This document shows positions 31,875-43,462 of a stretch of 64,000 nt of DNA, piece after piece (the first letter of the stretch is position 1; each line of letters opens with the position of its first letter). The translations under genes and the position numbers were made by a program. Source of the stretch: Phalacrocorax aristotelis. Taxonomy: Eukaryota > Chordata > Aves > Suliformes > Phalacrocoracidae. Where the stretch lies: contig NW_027441219.1 in assembly GCF_949628215.1 (NCBI RefSeq), forward strand, positions 124,001-188,000, given 5' to 3'. Below the pieces are notes generated by a model. It saw only the letters and a program-made list of their open reading frames with translations, was not told where the DNA came from and ran no database searches.

Positions 31875-34129
31875 CTGAAAAACAGAAATCCCAAACTATA
31901 TTTCAGCACGTTAATAAAATAGCACAGAAGAAAATGGAGGAGCTCAGTCAGCATAAGGGGTAGGAAGGAAATTGAGCCGCAGCAAGATTCCAGGCAAACG
32001 GGTCACGTCAAAACACAACACATCCTTTAAAAGCTAGAGTGATTGGAACGCTTGAAAACGGTATTAAGACTAACCGATACCATTTTGAACAGATCCTTCG
32101 CGTAACACTGAACGCTCTGGCTGGTGCTGGAAAACGTCTCATCCCTTCCTTACGGCACCGCTGCGGGGAGATAACCCCGTGAGGCTGCGGGGCAAAGTTG
32201 TACCGGAACCGGAACCTCCGCTTACAGACCCACCGCAGCAGCTACAGCCCTCGCCCTGCCGCCGCACGTCTTGCTGCCTGGCTCCACGAAGCCTGAAGTG
32301 AAGCGTGTCAAACTTGAAAGAGTAACGTAAAAAATTAAGAATAAATCTCAGTAATTCACTTTGTGCTGAGAAGGCGGGCGCGTGTTTACGCACATCCAAT
32401 ATGAGCGTCTAGGCTCTAAAAGCTTTCCATTTTCCTTCTGCGTTCATTCAACTCGCACAGCCGTTCACGCCCGCCATAAGATTATCTATCTCCAAAATAC
32501 ACAGCAGCAACGTGACTGGGGGGTTTTGGCGTGTTACGGAGTCGGGAGGGACGTCCGCCCGGCTGCCCCGCCCAAGAGATGCTGCTGAACTGCCAGGGAA
32601 ACGCGCGTCGAAAGCGAGACTGAAATAAAGTACTTAAGAGCGCTCCCTCAAAATACCGGCAGGAAACACCCCCCCACAACATTCAGTCGCCCCTCATTAA
32701 ATATTTACAACAAATACCTACCTGCTTAAGTACACCTAACAAATCGTACCCTACATCTGCTTGGCAGTTACAGCTGAAAGAGCGCAAGTCACGTCGTAAA
32801 TCAGACGATGTTAGCTTTTTTTTAAACTTTCATTTATGACAGAAGAATCGGTGAGTGAAGAGATCCCCGATACAGTTTTACTTTTTTGGGGGGGGGGGGA
32901 AAAATAATACCACAACAAAAAACCACACAAATCAAATCCCCAGTGTTGCAATACACGGGGCTACCAAGAAGGACCGGCAGACCTGCTAATGCGTTCGGCT
33001 GTACCGAAGCATGCAGGCGAACCGCATTTTATGGTATCTCGACTGTTACAACTGAGAACCCAAGCACTACCAATGCCATCAACCTTTGGAGTATGTGCTG
33101 TGCTTGGATCTCCGCAAGGACCATGGATTTTTTTGTCTTTAAAAAAAAGCAATACTTTGCAAGTCTTGTGCTGATGAGTTCTGCTGACAAAGACACTGTC
33201 TCTAAGATGCACTCTGATGGCAAGTTCATAGAATGCAACCTCACTGAATAAGAAATATCTCAATTCTTCAAAATCTCTTCCTAACAAAAGTCACACTGTG
33301 GGGCTTTCAGATGGGTCAGATTATGCATCCTTTCACAACAAGAAACACACCAGCTAACCAGGATATTCTTGCAGTGGCCAGGTGCCTCTTCATCATGTAA
33401 AAAAGGAAAAAACCCAGAGCCAGCAATAAGTATCACACAGGTCAACACAGATCTCTTCCAGAGCACCCCCCTCATCAAAACGAACATGCCCATCGGCTCA
33501 CCTGCTCTGCACAGATTCCAGCATCACACCCCGCTTCCGTCATCGCTTGTGGCACCAAACGTATCAACACACAGTAAACTACCGTTACGCTCGTGAGAAA
33601 TCACCGCCCCGTGACTTCCTCATTACTACCCAGCTCACTTCTAATGCTCATACGCCGTTCCAAAGACGGCCCACGTGTTACCTACAAAACTGAAGAGCTC
33701 GACGACGGACCACAGCATTCTCTGGTCTTAGATGCTGGCCGCTGCCCCACCTTCTCAGACCTCTCATAGGCGTGCGGCAGCAGCACTCCGAGCCTGCCAG
33801 CGGCACCTGCAAAAAGCCAAGCGAAAAGGCACCTCCTGAGATGCTGCCCGATGCCACAGCCTGCCCGCACCGATCCCCGTCTCGCACCCCTTTCCCTCGA
33901 CAGCCTCCCACCCGGCCTACGTCACTTGCAGCTGAACACGGCACCTCGCCCGCCGTCCGTAACACCCAAACGACACGCGTTGCTTATAACTTCACCAGCA
34001 ACACAACACCTCAGAAAAGAGCTGCTACTTCAGCCCACCAATCACCACTCGCCTTGCTCGACTTGCCTCCTTTGCTCATTGCTACGCTACTTCAAAACCA
34101 AAACAAAAGACAAACGCAAGGAGCAATGG
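31875..34129. other. Single-copy DNA, possible minus-strand introns
   Basis: Includes a G-run (32888-32899) and at 32960-33290 a stretch with ordinary, codon-like composition open on both strands for 70-120 codons but without recognised motif. A minus-strand acceptor TTTTTGCAG near 33812 is followed by about 130 bp ending TTTTGTAG|GTAACAC near 33682, an exon-like arrangement with no protein support. Confidence 0.3.
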
Positions 34130-36110
34130 AGTCACAGAGGCATCGGTCACATCTTCCCTCTATATACACCACGCACCGACTCACCCGCTTACATCGGTCC
34201 CCCCTCAGTTCCCCTCCGTCGCCCTGCACGACTCGTCCCTCGGCATCTCCAAAACCAATACGAAACAAGTCGCCTGGTTGCACAGCAGTACCTTAACTGT
34301 TCCTGAACACCGACTATAACCTGCCATTAAAAACAAACATATGACATCAAACATGAAGCCCTACGCACGTACAAGCTTGAACACCCTGCAGAGGTAATCT
34401 GCTCAGCTGAACTCTAGCTGCCTCTCCCAGATAGCCACGGTCACGGCCTCCGAGCCCACAAAACGTCACGGTGATTACGGTCCTTGCCTGCTGAGGAGGG
34501 CCACTCCATCCGAGATGACGGTACCACCTTTCCCCCAACAGCCTTAGCACAGCAAGAGATGAACCCTAAGCTCTCATCGCTGTGCCACCTACCCGACTCT
34601 ACACGGCCAGCAAGGCGGCTCCGAGCCAAACTCACAAAACGCACACACCAACGCTATGAGAAACACTACAAACCGCGCGCCTCCAAGACGAGAGAACGCT
34701 CTCGGCAAACACAGAGACAACTGGACGGAAGAGCTCGTCCAGCAACAAGACCTGCAGAACCCTGACAGGGATGCAAGGAGGCCCTAACGAGATCCAAAAT
34801 GATTAGAAGAGCGTCAGGGCCCGTGACAAGAAGTTCCTCTCAAAACTGAGAGGGAGGAGGCACAAGAAGCCCAGCTACAAGACCTAAGAACGTAAGGATG
34901 CAGGGAAGAAATCACGCTCCCTGAAAACAGACAGCGACAGAGCAGAGCTGTTCACGCATCTGGGAACGACGCCGCAGACGACAACTGCCCAGAAACTCCT
35001 CAAACATCAGAGCGATCCACGCTTTAAACTGTAACGCAAAAAGAAGCACCCGATGGGCGCCGGCCCCACAATTAGGACCTTGCCAGCCCCTAGGGATAGC
35101 GCTGTGCTCCTGAGAGCAAAGAGAACAAAGTCACCAGCCCCATGCGCCCCCTCACTGCGACCCAGCTCGCCTGAAATGCTCCTCAAATAGCCTTCGGTCG
35201 CATCTTCCCTTTAATCCCGCACACGGACCCGCTGCCTTAGTGTGCTCTACTCAGCTCTGCTCCATCACCCTGCACAGCTCCATCTTCATCCTCTGCAAGA
35301 ACAGCATGATAGAACAAGTCACCTGGACGCACAGCAACAGCTTAACCATTCCACAGGTCTTGCTTCCACGTAGGAATACCATCTAGAGCCCAACTACTGC
35401 ATGCCATTAAAGGAAATACCTTCAATCAAATGTTAAGCCCCACGCACGTACAAGCTTGAACAGCTGAGAGGTGCCCTCTGCTCAGCTAGCACTCTAGCTG
35501 CCTCTCCCAGGCAGCTACGGTCATCCCCTCGGCACCCACAAAACACCCCGGAAATTACCATCCTCGCCCGCTGCCAACGGCCACTCGCTCCGACGAGGGT
35601 TGTACGGGCGTTGCCAAAACAGTCTATGCATATTAACATTAACCATATACTCTTATTGCTATTCTTTCCTCCGCTCTACCATTGCTACACCCCCAGGCGG
35701 AGCAGCTCTGACACAGGCATCGACATGCACGGACCGACACCGCTCACAAATACTACAAGCGACGCGATCGAGGCACCTAAGAAAACTCTCACCGAGACGA
35801 CGGACTTCCGGCCCAGAGATGCCACCGGGCGAGAAGATCTATACGGCAGCGAGGAAGAAGCTATAGCATCCGCAGAGAAGTCACCTACCATCATCACCTG
35901 CAATAAAACCATATACCCACAACTAGGACGACGTACGAGCGACAAGCCACTCTTAAAGACCTCAGAACGTTCAGGTGCAGGGAACAGGTCCCAGAAAAGG
36001 GCTCTGCGTATTCAGACTGCTCCTCAGCAGCAGTATCGAGGCCGCCTTAATCACCGCTGCAAAAAGATGACCTTCTATAAAGGTCTAATATTTCAGACAC
36101 AAGACAAATC
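34130..36110. repeat. Decayed tandem duplication, ~1.05-kb period
   Basis: 34145 aligns with 35200, with shared blocks GTCRCATCTTCCCT, AACAAGTC.CCTGG, ACGCACGTACAAGCTTGAAC, CTCTAGCTGCCTCTCCCAG and AGACCTRAGAACGT, through to about 35080 and 36000. Divergence is high, so the duplication is old. Each half starts with a copy of the exon-bearing family whose intact member is at 15276-15335; here those cores carry a stop (about 34220) or lack splice signals. Confidence 0.6.
34205..34245 (-). pseudogene. Decayed copy of the 60-bp exon
   Basis: Approximate core of the paralogue of 15276-15335. The minus strand keeps GACGAGTCGTGCAGGGCGAC and a donor GTGAGT near 34181, but a TGA interrupts the frame used in the intact copy and the acceptor is weak (TTTGGAGATG). 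Confidence 0.35.
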
Positions 36111-38279
36111 TATGCAGTAGACTTAAAATGCGAGAAAGGAAGCTCTCGGTTACCATTATGCCGATGAGCCAGGGCTTGCAAAACCCTCAATATTGCTACC
36201 TAGGTGCCTGCTCAGCACGGAGAACAACAGACACATCGAGACCCGAGTACAGTAAGGAACAAAGACAGACTACAAAATCCACACAACAGCACAAGCACAG
36301 GCAGGAACTCCCCCTGCCTGGCAGATGCTTCTGTTTTGCAGAAAGGACACCACAACCTCTCTCGGCCCAAACGTGTCCGGTCTCTGAACGGTACCCTCCG
36401 CTGATTTTACAACCCCTGCCTGCCCCACCTGCGCTTCCCCCAACCGACCGGCCACCCGCACAAAGACCGCATCGGCCCCTCAGCTTCCCTTCCAAATCTG
36501 GGGGCTCAAAAGCCATCCTTTAAAAAGGCCACACAGGCTACGTAGGATGGGGCTGCGGTCACACGGATACTCTTCATCTCCAAACGTGCGGTGCCATCAC
36601 TCAGCATCGCACCACTCAACGCCGGCCACTTCCGCAACAACAGCCTCCTCGGAAGCGCCGTGAACTTCCGCTCCCCCACGCTCTAATGAGGCTGGATGTC
36701 GTGGCCGCCGCCACCTACGGTGCCTAGAGAACCAGAGAGACAAGGCGACCCCTGCGCCTGGAAGCGGCCGCCCGCTCACAAACAATTCCACACCTCAAAA
36801 ATAACAGCTGCTACGGCTCCCTGTTCATCGCTCACCTTGCCCAACGAGCTCGGGGCAGACATCCCGCTTTGCATATAGTTTTGTGAGTCCCTTCATTAAC
36901 TAGTCACATAGGTGCTCACACTGCACGACCCCTCCGTTGTCACGTGCTGACCTACCTTCTCACGATGCTCTGTTCGCCCCCTCCCTTCCGTGTCCGGCTC
37001 CCTACCGCGCATCTGCACCAACAGCCACATTCCAGACTCATCCTTTCCCCTACCGTGCCAACACGGCTCCGCTCACCTCCCAATCCGTGCCTCCCGGGTC
37101 AGTGGCCACGTCAGGTGCCTGCTCGCATTCTCGGTCCGTCCCCGATGGCTGGGGAACCGTCACCTTCAATGCCGGGCCCACTTCTGGGGAAATACGGAGA
37201 GGCACACAGATGTTGGACACTGCTTTCCAAAATCAAGAGCTCACCACGCAAAACAAACTAACAAATCCTTTTGACCGACTTGTTCGGCAACACAGAGACC
37301 CCAAAGGCAGAAATCCCAGACGAGTGACCTCACAGCCCGCCCCGTCACAGCACACGACGCCATCTGCTCGCCTTTGCCGTCACGCCTCGCTCGACTGTCC
37401 TGCTTAACCCTCGACCTGTTACTTAAACTGCAAGAAAAAGTCAAACCACGCAACACACAAAAATCACAGTTCGTGTCAGATGACTCAAGCACAGGCGGAC
37501 ACCGATAGGGCAAATGCCAAAAGCAATACGGGAAGCAAACAGGCGTGGCTGGTGTAGCGACACACTCTCCTTTTGTAGGTAACTCACTCCTGAGCGACTC
37601 CATGAACAGCCGCGTGGAGAACCTCTCGGCAGACAGCACGCTCGAGTGGCCGTGCTGACACATACGGGGAAGGAGACTGGGCTACCGGAGGCTGCTTGCA
37701 CACAGAACACGACCATTAGCTAACACTTAAACACCCCTTTCCCAACCATTCCCCGGTACCAAGACTTCAAAAACCCCTCCTCTCCTCCTGAACTGTCAGG
37801 GAAGGAACCTCACTCCTTCCCGACAGCTCCTGCCCTGTATTTGCACCCCTAAAGCCCCTCTGTCAGCCGCTCCTCGGGAGCCGCCCTTCCCACCTCTGCC
37901 CCGCGTTCTGCGAGCACCTCCCACCTTCCGGCTTCCCGCAGACTCCGTGCTCTCTACAGGCCCACAAAATAACAGAAGCCCTGATGCTTATAATCTACAA
38001 GGGACCTGCCGCAAGCTGCAAAGGTTCTCGGGACAACGTGGTACTCTGCGGGCGATCGGGAAAGGCGACGAGCAGTCCCGTACACCGACACACACTATGC
38101 GTTACGTCCCTGCTGCTTTCTGAAGGAAGGCTAGAGCTCCATATACAGATGTGTACAACACACTCACCCTAACCCCTACCGCAGCATCTCACCATCAGTC
38201 CTATTGAGAGATAACGTCAACAACTTGCACAACACAGGCAAAACTGGTGGAAAAAATATAAGGTTCTACCTTCAGTCAA
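36111..38279. other. Single-copy C/A-rich DNA, no gene recognised
   Basis: The plus strand is visibly depleted in G and T over most of this stretch. Scattered CTCAC and CTTAC strings would be minus-strand donors. Short minus frames exist (36196-36516 and 37241-37663) without motifs. Confidence 0.35.
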
Positions 38280-38412
38280 GTCAAAATTCCTGGAAAACAA
38301 GACAAAACAAACAAAAAACCTACCACACACAAAAAAACCCAACAAACCACAAACAAAAAAACCCAGACAAAACCATAACACCCCCACAAAACCAAATAAT
38401 CCAAAACACACT
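38280..38412. repeat. A/C-only low-complexity tract
   Basis: About 130 bp almost without G or T, made of ACAAAC, AAAACCC and CACAC strings. The minus strand is correspondingly G/T-only. Confidence 0.7.
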
Positions 38413-38920
38413 ATTAGACCATCTTGCTACCCCTGAACACCCAACAAAAACTTACTGACCCAAGGGAAAACAAAAGCTCGTACAAGTGTACTTCCTAATA
38501 TATATCTGCTGCTCAACTTTGACTGCTCCTTAATCTCTTACCTCAACCAGAAACCTCCCCATCTCTGAATGTCAAAACACACCTACCCAAAGAGCTTAGA
38601 CAGCTCAAAACCTGCAACCAACTCAAGGAACAGTACCAGAGAAGCCCAGGAGCAGAATGAGCCTCCTGAAAAAAGGCTGGGGCTCATCTACCCCAGCGGA
38701 ATGGCAAAGCAGAACGAAATCTTTTAAGAACCCCTTCTCAAAAAATATCTCTGGTTATAAAGTAAATCATTTATTGTAAAGCCATCAACCATTCGGAGTC
38801 ACCTCAACGCTCTCTCTCGCTCAGTCCTTTAACAGAACTAGATCAGTCTCAAAGGACAAAAAACACGAAAAGAAACGTGGAAATACACAAGCGTATCGGG
38901 AACCGTATGAAGCAGCTAAA

Positions 38921-39450
38921 TTAACACCTCAGTAGCTGGGGCAAAACTAAATTGTAAAGGACAACAAAAAAACACCCCAGGAGACACATGGATTAAAACA
39001 GATGAAGGCTCTCTCTTCTCGCAGAAGCTCAAGAAGAGACCTGAGCCAACGGTACACAGCTCTGGGGTATCGGATACCGAAAAGAAACATACTCGAGACA
39101 GAAAACAGACTGCTGTGGAGCACAAAGGTGGCTTTGGCAAAGGTTCTGCCGGGACAAGAGTCACAGTTACAGGGAACGGACAGCGGCCGGCAGGGGAAAC
39201 GCCGTCGGCGTGGAGGGGCCAGCGGGGGAAATGCCGCCCTCAGCTAACGCTGCGCTATCAAGCCTTAAGCGAAAACTGCAGAGTAGTTACAGGAGACGGG
39301 CATAAGATGGATGCTGAATATCACTTGATGGTCACAAAATCTCATGGGGATGGGCACCACGTAGCCTCACGGACACCCCTTAGACCCAAACGCTTAACGA
39401 AAGACGCTTCTTGCCAAAACACAAGCTCGACGAGGAAAAGCCAAAGCTGA
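38921..39450 (+). CDS. Long open frame, possible exon, unidentified
   Basis: About 176 codons without stop on the plus strand in DNA of ordinary composition, ending in TGA at 39448-39450; its first internal ATG is at 39115. A CTTCTCGCAG acceptor match precedes codons reading KLKKRPEPTVHSSGVSDTEK. The translation is rich in Lys, Arg, Thr and Ser, without a recognised domain. The opposite strand is also open for 82 codons. The C/A-rich asymmetry of the neighbourhood argues for minus transcription, so this is kept only as a candidate. Confidence 0.22.
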
Positions 39451-40449
39451 TGCGGGGGCAACTACTAAAATCTCAGTACGTGAGCAGGCATTACTTAAGA
39501 TGGTGCGGTGGTTCTGCTGGGTCCGTCCAACCTGAGCAACGGGTTCTAACGCCTGTCCAGCAGCGTCCATGGTCTCTCTCACGGCCTCCCACATCAGAAA
39601 CCTCCCCTGCCCAGGACCGCGTTTTGCATGTTCCACCCCTCCCCATCCCCGCAATGAAAATCAAACACAACAAATAAGCAGTCTACTTCATCTTCTTGGC
39701 CTCCAAAAGAAGCTTCCTTCCTCTGCTGAGCGTCGACACCAACATCCTCGTGCCGTTCCTCAAAAGCAAGCTGGTCCTCGGGTGCCCGTACTGCCAAAAG
39801 AAGACAAAACGATTATGCTCTTATAACGAGCTCCATCATCCTCTCCTCCTTCAGGAAATCGAGTCCCGATTGCTACATACCAGAAGTTTGTGCAGTAGAT
39901 GGCCGAGGCCAGCCCCGTAAATGAAGCACTCTGTGACCCTGCTTTCTCTTTTGGCCACAGCACCCGCCACTGGGGAGCCCCAAACCCCTTCGTGACTCCC
40001 TACGAAAACCAGATACAACTAGTTCAAAACATCTGGCAGGTGAGAGATGACCGACAAACACGTACAGCCCACCTTACCCTCAAACCAGCCAGAGAGCTGA
40101 CTTCCTCCCCCACTGAACTCTCATCTTCGACAAATTCACCAAACAGAACAATGTTTACACTGAACAGAACAAAACCCTTACCCTCTGACACTCTGAAACG
40201 GGTTTGTGCACCCACAAAATATATATATTCATGCTACCGACCCACGTACCACACTTCCTCAGGGTCAGCCCCACAAAGACAGGAGAACGCCCAATGCTCT
40301 CTCCATGGATACCCCGATGCTCCGCTCCCTTCTTTGCTGCTCCTGTCACGGGAAAACGCTGGGAATAAAAAAAGGTTCAGAGAAGCAAAACAATAAACAA
40401 TAGGGAGAGGGACCAGCGCAAAGGAATAGAGAGAGGAAGAGACGAACAG
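39451..40449. other. Single-copy DNA to the right array edge
   Basis: A plus-strand frame of 165 codons (39899-40396) ends beside AATAAA strings near 40364 and 40391. A minus-strand TCTTTTGGCAG acceptor match near 39798 is followed by frames open for 35-60 codons. Neither is recognisable. From about 40395 the sequence becomes GA-rich, like worn macrosatellite. Confidence 0.3.
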
Positions 40450-40625
40450 GAAGGACAGACAACCCCATCCTGAGCACAGCCTCTGGGAGAGGGAAAGAGG
40501 AAACAGCAACCGTTATTACCGCAGATCAACCCTGACCAAAGCCTCCTTCCACAGGGGCTTCTGGACACACCGCTCCTTCCCCGCGCTACTGCTACGGGCC
40601 CCTGCGCCGAGGGGGAATCCAGTGC
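40450..40625. repeat. Fragment of long-unit segment at right array edge
   Basis: Diverged copy of about 8946-9123. At 40625 it switches within GTGCAGGCAG to macrosatellite spacer (homologue of about 8180), which implies a recombination join that removed an LTR-bearing part. A few bases of shared CAG sequence sit at the join. Confidence 0.7.
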
Positions 40626-41093
40626 AGGCAGAGAGAGGCAGAGAAAAGTAGCCACAGGCTACAGGACAGAGAGAGGGAGGACTGAAAAGACAGGGAGGCA
40701 GGGAGCCACTCAGAGCGAGATGGAGAAAGAAGGTGCGGGGGGGTGCAAAAAAAAAAAAAAAAAAAACAAACAAAAAAAAATTTTGCAGCAGGTAAGGAAA
40801 GAGACGGGGCCGGGGGAGAGACAGGGAGGGCCCAGGACGCACAAGAGAGGCAACGGGGCCCCACTGGCCCAGGACTCACCGCGACTCTCGCTCTCAGCGC
40901 TGCTGGCACAATTTAGCCGTTCACATGCTTCTTTCCCCTCCTCTCCTCCCTGCCTCTTCTGCAGCTCCAGACTCTAGGCCGACCTCCACCTAAAGAGGAT
41001 ACGTGGGTGTCTTACCGCTCTTACGAGATGAGGCTTCCTCGGCACGTAGCCTAGCTCGCTCGTGCACTACACGCCCGTACCCAACTCCGGGTT

Positions 41094-43163
41094 ACCGCGT
41101 ACGGACCCTGCGGTGCACGTTGGTGGCCTGGCCCGGCCCGCTGCGGGCTATGAAGGGGGATCCTTCCTCCCTCACCTGCAGGGACAGGCTCTCTCTTGCC
41201 TGCAGCAGGAAGGCAGCTGGCAGCCAGAGCGCCTTCAGTTTCTTCTGCTTTACCTTTCGTTGGCGTCTCCAGCTTCAGCCGAGGCAGCTCCTGTCCACAG
41301 CCGGGAAGGGCTCTGTGTGTCCCTTTTCGCCCCGGCGCCGCGAGGATGGCAAAGCCGGGCAGAGAGAAGCCACGCAAGCCTGAGACGGCCGCAGTCGACG
41401 GCGTCCCCGGGGGAAGGACAGACAACCACGTCCTCAGCACGGTCTCTGGGAGAGGGAAAGAAGAAACAGCGACCGTCATTACCGTCGATCGACCCTGACC
41501 AAAGCCCCTCCTTGCGCAGGGGCTTCTGGACACAGCGCCCCTTCCCCGCGCTACTGCTACGGGCCCCTGCACCGAGGGGGAATCCAGTGCGCTTGAGGGC
41601 CGGCTCGCTGCCTTCACGACAGGGCCTGGGGGCGGCCAAGGGCTACGCAGCACGCTTCAGGGGAGGTGCCGGGGCTGGGGGCAGGCGCACGGGGCAAGGG
41701 GGGGGCAAGGGGAGGCTGAGCGGGAGGCTGAGCGGGAGCTCCGGCGAGCCGGGGAGGCGGCCATCATCTGCGCCCTGGGCAGGGGGAAAAGGTCCTCCTC
41801 CTTTCCCTCTTCCCTTCTGTCAGCTCCCGGGGAACTCACCGCTTCTCGGGGAGCGGCCGCACCTGCAAGCCCCCAGAAATCAACATGAATCCAACCCCAA
41901 AAATACACCGCGCCTACCGTACGCGGCACGGCCGCCCGGCACCCGAGCGCCGGAAGACCGCGCCTCCCGCCACGCCCCGGCGAACCACGTGACAGGGCCG
42001 GCAGCCACTGCGCCAGGACTACACCTCCCGGCATGCTCTGCGCCACAACACGGCCGCCCGGCAGCCGCGCGCCGCAAGGACTACACCTCCCGGCACGCTC
42101 TGCGCCACAACACGGCCGCACGGCAGCCGCGCGCCGCAAGGACTACACCTCCCGGCATGCTCTGCGCCACAACACGGCCGCCCGGCAGCCGCGCGCCGCA
42201 AGGACTACACCTCCCGGCACGCTCTGCGGCACAACACGGCCGCACGGCCAGCCTCCAGGCGCACCACCACAGCTCCCGGCACGCCGCCAGCCCGCCCTCC
42301 CCGCTCTCGGACCCTGCGGGCCACCGTCCCGGCCGCCGATGCACCCGGAAGCCCCACCGAGCCCTCAGCACAGCCTCGCTCTCCCCACCGCCCGCTCCGA
42401 CCCAGCGCTGCCCCGCCGCAGCCCTCCTCGGGGCTTGACCCGGGACGCAGCGCTCCACCACCCAGCCCCCGCTCACCTCCTCCCTCGCTACAGTCGCAGC
42501 CCACTGACGCTCGGCCACAGCTCCGCTCCGCTCCGCCCTCGGCTCACACTGGCCCCCCAGAGCCGGGCACCACCCCTTTTCCAGGGAGGAGCCGGCACCA
42601 TCAGCCCCACCGCCCGCACCTGGGGCTCCTCCATCCAGACCCCGCCATCAGCTGAGGCGCAGCAGCAACGGGGGGCCCCCTCCCCTCACCCCCACAGTGC
42701 ACCACCTCCTCCCTGGGCTCCATCACAGCCCCTTGCCCCACGCAAAGGCAGCGCAAACGCAGCCCTGAGGGCAAAGGAGAGGGCAGGTGTTTGTGCAGGC
42801 GCGCACGTAACAAGTCCCAGGAGCCATTCGTGGGTCAGGGTCCCCAACGCTCCCCCTGCCCCAAGGCCACCTCGGCCGCCGTTGCCGCAGCCGCACGGAG
42901 CTGGTGTTGGCTGCGATAGTGCTCATTTTCTCCACAGTAGCTAGGAAGGGATACATTTTGGATTTATGCTCAAAACACCGTTAATAATGTAGAGATGTTT
43001 TGGTTCTTGCTGAGCACTGCTTCCACAGTCAGGGCCTCTTCTGGTTCTCTCAGTGCCCCACCAGCAAGTAGGCTGGGAGAGGACACAGCTGGGAAAGCTT
43101 TCCCAGCTAACTGACCAAAGGGATATTCCATACCATTTGACATCACGCTCAGCACACGCAGCT
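41094..43163. repeat. Long-unit segment, right copy (2.07 kb)
   Basis: About 99% alike to 8630-10634 by eye. The length difference is mainly one extra 62-bp motif repeat (four instead of three). The minus-strand GTGAGT donor match is kept at 41834-41839. Substitutions such as CACCTGCAGGGAC for CACCTGCATGGAC near 41175 are scattered without codon bias, as expected for non-coding DNA. Confidence 0.8.
42018..42228. promoter_or_regulatory. 62-bp tandem array of ZNF143-type motifs, 4 copies
   Basis: Motif starts at 42018, 42080, 42142 and 42204. The second and fourth copies have GGCACGC where the others have GGCATGC, which weakens the 3' half of the site. The alternation GGCATGC/GGCACGC/GGCATGC/GGCACGC suggests that a two-repeat block was duplicated. 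Confidence 0.7.
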
Positions 43164-43462
43164 GGGGGAAGAAGGGGGAGTCCTTGGGGGCTACGGCATT
43201 TCTCTTCCTAAGTAACCGTTACACATGACAGAGCCCTGCTTTCCCAGAGGTGGCTCAACACCTGCCCGCCGAAAAGGAGGAGTGAATTAATTCCTTGCTT
43301 TGCTTCCACGCACAGCTTTTGCTTTACCTATTAAACAGCCTTGATCTCAACCCATGATTTTTCTCACTCTTACCCTTCCAGCTCTCTCCCCCAGCCCACT
43401 GAGGGTGGAGCGAGCAAGCAGCTCCCTGGTGCAGAATAGCCAGCTGGGGCTAAGCCACGGCA
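42899..43462 (+). mobile_element. Complete ERVL-type avian LTR, right long unit
   Basis: Nearly identical to 10372-10958 but without the long G-run, so GTCCTTGGGGGCTACGG is continuous as in short units. ATTAAA near 43333. It supports that the left and right long units derive from one segment by duplication. Confidence 0.72.
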
